64,000 nucleotides of DNA from Mesodorylaimus sp. YZB2_4 (Eukaryota > Nematoda > Enoplea > Dorylaimida > Dorylaimidae): the NCBI GenBank assembly GCA_030248295.1, contig JASANH010000776.1:62001-126000 (forward strand), in the 5' to 3' direction. The notes below the pieces were generated by a model. It saw only the letters and a program-made list of their open reading frames with translations. It was not told the origin of the DNA and made no database searches. Below, piece by piece: positions 56,711-64,000 of the stretch. The position numbers were made by a program, and so were the translations under genes. The stretch's first letter is position 1; each line of letters begins with the position of its first letter.

Positions 56711-58964
56711 CTCAGTCTCGTCCTTGCTGGACATCAGCACCTCGAACTCGTTCAACAGTTCAGCGAATGTCGGTCGCTCGTCTGGATTCGAGTTAGTAGC
56801 GGGACGGAAGATGGGCTTTGAGATGTTAGCGCGACGCATCTGCGATTTTCCAACGGTCGGTCGGGCGCCTCGTTTCAAAAGCTTTGTCAGCTTAGCCGGA
56901 CTAACGTCTACAAAAGAAAGAAATGGTGATGCTTATCTGGGTTAAGACACAAATTGACTCACTGTCGAACGGGTTCTTTCCTTCGCTGAACAGCTCGCAC
57001 AGAGTACATCCGAATGCCCACACGTCGGACTTGCCTGAAAAGTATCAATTTTAGAGGGCAAATGAAGGTGGCTGACATCGGCGAGCGTACTCGTAAATCG
57101 GTTTTTGTTAAACGCCTCTGGAGCCAGCCACTGTTGAGCCAAGGCCGTATCTCCTGAAACTTGAGGCCTTGGAAGCACAATACCAACGATGGGCTCGACT
57201 GACTTACGTGCCATCTTGTAAATGCCCGTTTCGTCCAGCGGCCTGGCCATACCAAAGTCGCATATCTTGGCCTCCACCTTGATCGGGTTCGGCGACGTGA
57301 TGTTGATGAGCACATTCCGTGCGGCGAGATCGCGGTGAACGATTCCTTTGCTCTCAAGGTACGCCATGCCCCGACAAATCTAAAATAAGAGATCGCCATG
57401 AACCTATGCAAAACAGCGAATTATAATTTCTCCCTTACCTGGGCGCCTATGTCGATGAGTTCTGGGTCAGGTAGCGGTGGGAGTACTTCGTTGACTCGCC
57501 TATTCTCTAGGAAGTTCTTCAAGCTTCCGTCCTTGACGTACTCGGTGACCATGGAGCACGGGTCGCTCGTCACCACTCCGTACAGTCGCACGATGTTCTT
57601 GTGCGAGAGATGTCGCATGGCTGCCGCTTCTTTGAACATCATGTCCTTCGCTTTCGGTGTCACGTCTTTCAGCTGCTTCACGGCGACTTCGATCATAGTA
57701 CCATCTGTTCGCTTCCACAGAGCTGCAAAAAGTGTGAACTCGTGATGGCAGCAAGAGCAGACTGAAAGCGACTTACCTTTGAAGACTGTTCCGAAATTAC
57801 CACTACCCGCCTGAGTCAGGGTCTCGATTTCTTGTCTCGGAATCTCGCGCCACTTCTCGAGCATGTCCTTGGGCAATTGGTTCCGTCGCGGTGGTATTCG
57901 CTGCAAGGGCGTCGTCAGCTGGCAGCATATCTCGTCGGTGACCTCTTGGCCTAAACGAAATCGGGTTAGCCAGGCAGAGACTAATGTACCTTGGATCTTA
58001 CTAGTGTAGAAGGCGATAACGTCGGATATTTTTGCAAATTTCGATTTGGCCGAGATGTAATACCGTTGACTGCCTGCCTTTGGTCCGGCGTCGTAGATTC
58101 GGTAATGATGGCATTTGGGCGGCTGCGACTGATTCTTGACCGAAAGAACATACGGCGTTGCTAAAAAAATGGTTTTGATTCGTAGACCGCAGCTTACAGA
58201 CAGGGCCGGGAGCTTGTACTGTAGACAGGGCTCACTTACTCGGGTCTGAGCCATGGCCTTCGTATTTCGTTTCGCTAGTCGTTTGCGACTCGCGAATGAG
58301 GAATGTGCCGCTGGGTCTGTTCGGAGCGCGTAGTCTTTGCAGCGCCTCACGCCGTTTGATGTTGCCCCAGAAGTAGCTGAAACAGTAAATGCCTGTAGGG
58401 AATATTGGGATTAAAAAGGCCAGTACTTACTCTTCGGCTTCGATACTGCCTTCGGGAGCCAAAAAGTTTGTCGCCACGTATCCCATCTTCCCGCCTTCTT
58501 TCAGCACACGCACGAAAACGAACTCTTCGGTACTGGAAATAAGATTATTCATTTTCAGCAAAAGGGATATATCAAGTACCAACTTACTCCTCTTCCTTCT
58601 GCTCCAACAGTTCGACACGCTCGCCTTTTTCCAAGCTGATCTCGGCTGGGCTTTGAGCATCGAACTGAAACGTCGCCACGCAAACCTTCGCTGAAAAATT
58701 GAAGCATATTGACGGCTTGGTAATGGTAAAGCAAAACAGTAGTAGTTTCAGGAATTCATTGCCATTCATGCCTGACATTTGCAAATATGAGAAGTACTTA
58801 CGACCAGCAGCGGGCTCTCTCATGAGCACTTGGTATGCGATCTGTTCTTCGGACTGCAGATCGCGTTTCCCAGGCGTTTTTTTCCGGCCTCGTTTGCGGC
58901 CTCGACGACGATCTACTCGATGACTCTTACGTTTTTTCGCTTCCTTCCCCAAGCAACATCCCAT
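56711..58964 (-). CDS. Src-like non-receptor tyrosine kinase (SH3-SH2-kinase)
   Basis: Exons in gene order: 58964-58802, 58690-58588, 58532-58431, 58376-58240, 58160-58002, 57950-57777, 57722-57439, 57379-57208, 57153-57091, 57034-56963, 56907-56711; 541 residues. The N-terminus MGCCLGKE gives a myristoylation glycine and palmitoylation cysteines, then a polybasic stretch. SH3 about 56-122; SH2 about 123-221 ([20 protein letters not shown]); kinase about 263-535 with [15 protein letters not shown] (Lys295), HRDLAARN (Asp391), DFGMAR (415-420) and WLAPEAF. Catalytic residues are intact and an activation-loop Tyr is present. Oddities: the usual Cys-Pro and Cys-Trp segment in the C-lobe is replaced ([17 protein letters not shown]), and the chain ends KDETE with no C-terminal regulatory Tyr, so Csk-type inhibition is unlikely. 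A disabled partial duplicate lies at 38495-39313. Substrates unknown. Confidence 0.92.
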
Positions 58965-59206
58965 CGTTGCTGGATGCCGCGCGCGACCGTTCCCGTCGAC
59001 GACCGGACACACGAATGACGCGGAGATTGTACAAACCATGGCTTGCCTCGAAAGCGATGAGTGTAAAGCAACGTTCCTAGAGACTCTCGGATTGTACAGT
59101 ACAGTAACTTGTTATTAGATCCAATCCGTGTCGTCTGTCGCCCTGCAACGTTCCTTCCTGTCAGTCGGTTTGGTCCTTCCTAGCGCTTGCTCATTCTCGA
59201 CTTGTC

Positions 59207-60237
59207 ATGACGCTCATTGTTTTTGGTATATTTACCCCTTTTTTATACTCGTACTTGGTAGACTAGTACAGTCTATTTTTTTGTTTCAGCTGTCGTTAAT
59301 GCTTTTGTCTTGGCATATGCTTCTGATCCAACCGCAACTTCCACAAGACCAACATCGTCTGCAGTGACGTCGTTGGAGCCAAACGAGACGACGATGGTCA
59401 CTAGCCACTTGGTAACGGACCCTGAGACAACTACGAGTGACGTTAGCCCATCGCCAGAGGCAAACGAGACCGAAAAGCCTTCTACGCGTATGCACTACAA
59501 AAGGAAAGGGGTCGATGGTAAACAGTTTTAGTCGGCCCCCGGATGTCAGGGCAGGATCGGGGGTGTTTTATAGGTTGTCTTTTGACCAAGGTTCGTTTTG
59601 TGTCGGTAGCCAGGCTGATGCTTATTTTCAGTCCCGGATACATTTAGTAGTAGCTATGTAGCAACCTTTTCGACCAGCTCTTTATTGGGGTCTAAATGTT
59701 GGTGTTGCACCTATTTCTTTGGGAGGTTAGGCGCTCGGGTGGTGTGCAGCAAGTCACTATATTTCCATTTTAGGTGGGCGAGTGTGGATCACGATTGTCG
59801 TCGTTGTGATCGTACTTTCCGTGTGTGCGTCATCGGTGGTGATTGTATGCATGGCCTGGCGTGAGCATCGAGCCAGCAAAGAGGCTGCAGAGGCACCGAC
59901 AGCGACAGCACCAACAAATAAGGGGGTGAATTCTGTCCCAAAGATCGCAAACAAAGAAGTCATTAAGTTGGAGAACACTTCGACCAAGGAAACGGAAGAA
60001 GCAGTCAAAACTGCCAAAGAACCCCAGCCCCAAGAGGCGTCAAAGAGAAGCCTCATGGGAGAAACATCGGCTAATCTACGCAGTATGAACGAAGTCTCGA
60101 AACAAAGTTTCGAATCAAAGAAGTCCGTTCGAGATGGCTCTAAGAAAAATGGTACTGCGGAGTCCTCGAAAATGGGACCCGCTGAATCGTCCAAAAAAGC
60201 TTTTAAAACGGAAACCACAAAGAAAAATGTTCCCTGA
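59207..60237 (+). CDS. Small type I membrane protein with Thr/Ser-rich ectodomain
   Basis: Family not recognised. Exons 59207-59225, 59290-59517, 59774-60237; phases agree, 236 residues. The 19-base first exon plus the next gives a signal peptide, MTLIVFAVVNAFVLAYA. Residues about 18-80 are Thr/Ser/Pro-rich with NET glycosylation sites (mucin-like). One membrane helix follows near 87-112 (WITIVVVVIVLSVCASSVVI), then an about 120-residue cytosolic tail rich in Lys, Glu, Ser and Ala. The layout is that of a small cell-surface sialomucin-like protein; no ligand or enzymatic motif is seen. The first exon is inferred from splice signals only. Confidence 0.65.
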
Positions 60238-61390
60238 GTTTTCGAAGGAAAATGATCAAAAGATTGTGAACCCATTTTGTAAAGGTATTTCTAACGAAAT
60301 TTTCCGCGTGTGTACTCCTTTGCTTTTTCCAGAGCAGGTCTAATCGTCAGCACAGTAAATATTCTACTTAGCGGGGTGCTGACCGGCAATCCAGCAATCC
60401 AGCTGCTTCCGCTATAAAGATGGCAACTTGAGTAGTTCATGTTCATACCTGTCGTGACCACTTTGGGGATCATATACTTGCTCCTGGGACCCGAACGCTG
60501 CATTCGGTGACGCCTCTGCCAACTTGAGTGGAAAGCAGCAGTCTAGTCTCTCATTGTGACGCAACCGAGCACACAACAGTTCGAAACAGAGCAGGTATCT
60601 TTATTTGTCAGGCATACTCCCCCTGGATTTCTTTAGTGGCCTGTCGTTTCAGCTGCTCTGCTGCAACAGTGTCAACTCAGGAACGCAGCTTGGATGATGG
60701 GCATTTTCGGCACCTGCTGGACCTTCGTGGTGGATGTGGAGATGGCAAGCAGGGCGAGGCGATCCCTCGCTACCTGCAAGTTAGCGCATCATGCCCTCGC
60801 GTGGAGGTGCTCCTAGTGGAGACGCGCACGCTGCTGTGTGCCGGTCCCCGCACAGCCCTGCTTGTAAGGTTTGACTGCTGGCCAGCTACAGGCAAAACAG
60901 GTTTCGGCCAACAAAAATTTTTTAAAAAAAGTTAGCGCATTATTCAACCTGCTGCAGCGGCTACCATCGCCGAAACTTCTAGCACTGAGCAGGACTTTGC
61001 TACAGCTTTTTTTATCAAATCAAGGAATTTGTTAAGTAGTCGCTAAGAGTTTTTTCTAGGTTCTAAATCAAGGAAAGCAATGAATTGCTGCTTGTTCGGG
61101 CCAACTTATTGCCAAATGAGACGTCTTGGATGAACAACAAATGTCTCGGTTTGCACTCGCCAGAAAAATATAAAGCATAAAGGGCGGGTAATATCTCAAC
61201 GATTCAAAGTTCCCTCTAAATGATATACAGAGTCTGGGTGTCGCCTAATTTTATGCGGTCTTACTGTAACCGCTCATCGTCACACGACCGTCACGTGCAG
61301 TGGACAAATAAATTTCTTTTGGATTTTCTTCCAGTTATCATTGTTATTTGATGCAAGTGCAGATCAGCGGTCTGAATATCGATAAATAAG
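60238..61390. other. Intergenic region
   Basis: About 1.15 kb with no supportable exon. A 135-codon open frame (60528-60935) has no recognisable domain. An acceptor-like ttcttccag ends near 61334, so the V-ATPase gene may have a leader exon or a trans-spliced leader. Confidence 0.4.
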
Positions 61391-61765
61391 ATGGCAACGT
61401 CAACATCAATCGCAAAGGGCCGTCTAATCGCGGTGATGGGAGACGAAGACACGTGCGTGGGATTTTTACTGGGCGGAATTGGCGAATTGAACAAATCGCG
61501 TCAGCCGAACTATCTGGTTGTGGACAAAAACACCGCCGTTAGCGAAGTGGAAGATACATTCCGCAAGTTCACTAGTCGGGATGATATCGCTGTCATTCTG
61601 ATTAATCAGCACATCGCCGATATGATCCGATACACGATCGATAGTTATCACAGCAGCATTCCAGCAATTTTGGAGATTCCATCAAAAGATCATCCGTACG
61701 ACCCTTCGAAAGATTCCATTTTGCATCGTGCTCGTGGTATGTTCAATCCCGAAGATTTCCGTTAG
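61391..61765 (+). CDS. ATP6V1F: V-type proton ATPase subunit F
   Basis: Central-stalk subunit of the cytosolic V1 sector, which couples ATP hydrolysis to rotor turning in endomembrane acidification. Single coding exon of 124 residues, the usual length (119-124). Family landmarks: [66 protein letters not shown] and [11 protein letters not shown]. The lack of any coding intron contrasts with every other intact gene in the window. Confidence 0.97.
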   Translation: MATSTSIAKGRLIAVMGDEDTCVGFLLGGIGELNKSRQPNYLVVDKNTAVSEVEDTFRKFTSRDDIAVILINQHIADMIRYTIDSYHSSIPAILEIPSKDHPYDPSKDSILHRARGMFNPEDFR

Positions 61766-62232
61766 TTATTTTCGATGGAGATAACGAACATGGGTGAGAA
61801 ATCCGTTGTGATAGGATAGCATTGATTAGGTATACTGTAATCTTTCGCTGCGGGCCTATATGTAGAATATGAAGGCTTAGTGGTAATATTGAGCATATTC
61901 TTCGATCATTCGCTTTATCACTGGATATATTAGTTTATGTTTCCTACTTATGCGTCTCTGGCAATACTTGAATAGAATTTTTAGAGGCTGTGTGATCGCC
62001 CAGAGACGACTCGTGACTTGTCAGGTATCGTTCGAATAATCGATGCCAACCCGATCCGATGTTGGTGTCTGGCCTAAACACCATCTGTGCTGCATTTTCC
62101 GCCATGAGAGCAGAGAGGGGAGCCCAAATGGCTAGGCCTACCAAGATAGTGTAAAGAAGGAAAAGTATCAAATCAGGGGGTCAGAACTATCATTGTCGAT
62201 TCGGTCGCAGTGCGTGCTGTCGGTCCATCGTA
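61766..62232. other. Intergenic spacer
   Basis: Between two plus-strand genes; it includes the 3' UTR of subunit F and the promoter of the next gene. Nothing else seen. Confidence 0.4.
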
Positions 62233-63221
62233 ATGCCTCCGGTGCGGGTTGGCGATCGGGCAGTGGCGACTCGGGACGGAGAGTCGGTGACATCGCTGCT
62301 GTGGTTGGTCGCATTGGTCATTTGTGTCGTCGCTGCAACGTCATTCCTGGTGCAACTATGCGCGTGCTTGAAGAAGAAGGAAGAGGAAGCCGAAGAGGAG
62401 GGCGAGGAGGAGGAAGAGGGAGAAGAGGGGGCCACTGAAGGCGGTGCCAAGAAGAAAACCGGAAAGAAGAAAACAAAGAAAGGCAAGGACCGTTTTCTTA
62501 AATAACTATATGACCGGGGACCAGTTGCCTCACCCTAGTAGGAATGCCATTAGCGTTTTTCAGGCAAGGGAAAAAAGAAGGCAGCTTCCCCGAAGGCAGC
62601 TTCAGAAGAGGAAGAAGTAGGCGGGAGCCAGCTCCTGAAAAGTGCAACAGCCGGCCCATTCAAGGCCATGAAAACCACAGTGGATCCTCTGAAGACGCAA
62701 GCACCGAGTGTTGCGGTAAGCACGTGGATTGGTTCCAGGTTGTGGCTGGGGATGCGGGGTTGTTATTTCAGACCGAGAAGTCAGAGGTACAGTCCGCAAA
62801 GGACCCGTCGAAGAAACCGCCTCCCAAGGGGAAGAAAAAGGCCGCGAAAAAGGTGGATAAGCAAGACCAGACCATGGCAGCGGCGGATTCGAACGTCTTC
62901 GACAAAGACAAGGCGGTCAGTCTAGAACAACCCAAGTTGACTTTTCGTACTTGACATCACTTTCTCGTGTTCAGGCATCGGAGAAAGAGGAACAAGAAGG
63001 CGCCTATCTGTCCATGAAACCAGAATCGAAAAAGAAAGGAGTAAGTGCGGTCTGCTTGTCGCTGTGTGCTCGGTGTAGGGGTCAGTTCGTTTCAGGGTAA
63101 GGGCAAGAAGGCTGCCTCGGCACCAGCTGCATCCGAAGCCCCTCAAGCAACGTTGGCCGCGGCCGCTTCGAACGTTTTTGACGAGAAAGGTGAGTCGACA
63201 AAGAAGAAAGGCAAGAAATGA
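62233..63221 (+). CDS. Small single-pass membrane protein with Lys/Glu/Ala-rich cytosolic tail
   Basis: Family not recognised. Exons 62233-62482, 62564-62715, 62772-62915, 62975-63040, 63096-63221; 245 residues. The first donor is best read as GC type (AAAG|gcaagg), which keeps phase; an alternative GT donor at 62491 is weaker. One membrane helix lies at about 22-46 (LLWLVALVICVVAATSFLVQ), ending in a CAC pair that could be palmitoylated. The rest is highly charged: a run of Glu, then Lys-Gly-Lys-rich blocks. Two near-repeats, AAADSNVFDKDK and AAAASNVFDEKG, lie in the third and fifth exons, suggesting internal duplication. The general plan (short lumenal part, one helix, charged tail) resembles the gene at 59207, but I see no clear sequence similarity. 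Confidence 0.65.
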
Positions 63222-64000
63222 ATGATGCTGATGTGGTTCTGTCGAGCTTATGGTTGCTGAGAGTGCTATCAGTGCGTGAAGTGTGTGCTCTGTGTCGTAT
63301 ACTCGTGTTCGTAGCACAATCGGCGAGAAACGGAACAGTCAGGCTGTTGGCAGAAGGAGCAGGGGCGCACGATGCAACAAGGGTCTTGTGTGTCCCATGC
63401 GGATTATCTTTGAGGCCACTATTAGCTGAGAAGTGCACGGACTGAGTGCTAATTCTGGGCCGAACCAAACGCGCCGGGGCACTTTGGCTGGCTACATTTG
63501 GATCGTGCACGGGGGGGGGGGGGGGTACACAGACTGGTCGTCTCGGAATAGCCATGTTCAGTCGAATGACCCGCCCGCTGGTCCGATTCTGCTCTAGAAA
63601 CTGGGTGAACGAGTGGAGAATCAAATGAACATGGCAAAACACTCACTCTTCTCTATGTCCGTGCTCGGTATCATGCAGTTACCAAATTCATCCTACTTTG
63701 TGCGAGCGTGACCAAAGCCAAATAGGAATGGATGGATCGAGCCAATGATGTGACCGACTTCCTGCGAGTCTTGTCAACTGATAGCCGACGATGCGGCGGT
63801 GACCATGTCCTGCAATCTGTGCAGTCTGTGCCGCCCGCCCAGTCGATCACCTCGCAAGGTACATAGGTTCCACGACTTGCGGTACAGTCTGTGAAAGTGG
63901 CTGGACATCCTTCCACAGAGCCAGCCTCCAACAACGTTGTCCATACATCACCGATTTACAACTGGTCGCTTTATTTCGCCTCCTTGTACGCGACCACTTA
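63222..64000. other. Right-end flank with no supported gene
   Basis: Open frames of 60-186 codons on the minus strand lack domains and splice support. Confidence 0.4.
63511..63525 (+). repeat. G15 mononucleotide tract
   Basis: Fifteen consecutive G on the plus strand. Confidence 0.9.

Noticed and set aside
60528-60935. 135-codon plus-strand open frame
   Set aside because: No domain or splice support; composition unlike the neighbouring real genes.
63082-63642. 186-codon minus-strand open frame
   Set aside because: Its proline run is the G15 tract read antisense, and the rest has no domain.
1-64000. CRISPR array, bacterial operon or plasmid origin
   Set aside because: No regularly spaced direct repeats of CRISPR type; genes are intron-rich and animal-like throughout.

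Overview
The window is eukaryotic and almost certainly from an ecdysozoan invertebrate. Genes are split into many small exons by introns that are often only 45-70 bp, with T-rich acceptors (ttttag, tttcag, tgcag). I read it as nematode-like, possibly an enoplean (clade I) worm. The supporting signs are very short introns, a tau-tubulin-kinase-like relative whose motifs resemble the expanded worm kinase families, a divergent Cys-loop channel, a peritrophin-type chitin-binding protein, and long mono-G tracts. A tardigrade or another ecdysozoan is not excluded. All gene models were assembled by hand from splice signals, reading phase and recalled protein families; no search was run.

Layout, left to right. 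502-5281 (+) is a type I inositol polyphosphate 5-phosphatase with a very long C-terminal tail ending in a CaaX box. 5282-11395 is gene-poor. 11401-15354 (+) is an acidic, low-complexity protein with repeated Ala-aromatic-Trp helices, followed by or fused to a coiled-coil protein (16604-22135, +). On the minus strand come ZPR1 (22507-25061), a secreted fibrinogen-domain protein (25390-26554) and an omega-class GST (27834-28938). An OATP transporter (29366-32197, +) is divergent from the GST. A 278-residue protein of unknown family (33617-34512, -) and UFD1 (36067-38181, -) follow.

The middle is accessory. A partial unprocessed duplicate of the downstream Src-like kinase gene (38495-39313) abuts a decayed tau-tubulin-kinase-like pseudogene (about 39600-41067). 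Then comes about 5 kb without genes but with hairpins and tRNA-derived repeat traces. 46217-49467 (+) is a Cys-loop ligand-gated channel with an odd pore helix, 50235-51057 (+) a chitin-binding secreted protein, and 51200-54345 a broken BEL/Pao retroelement lacking reverse transcriptase. The intact Src-like SH3-SH2-kinase gene is at 56711-58964 (-). Two small single-pass membrane proteins with Lys/Glu-rich tails (59207-60237 and 62233-63221, +) flank the intronless V-ATPase subunit F gene (61391-61765, +).

The genes do not form one pathway. They are a normal animal mix: phosphoinositide signalling, ER-associated degradation, detoxification and transport, V-ATPase, and kinase and channel signalling. 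The most informative oddities are GC-AG introns in three genes, four G tracts of exactly 15 bases all on the same strand, a frame-breaking homopolymer in ZPR1, and the paired kinase pseudogenes.
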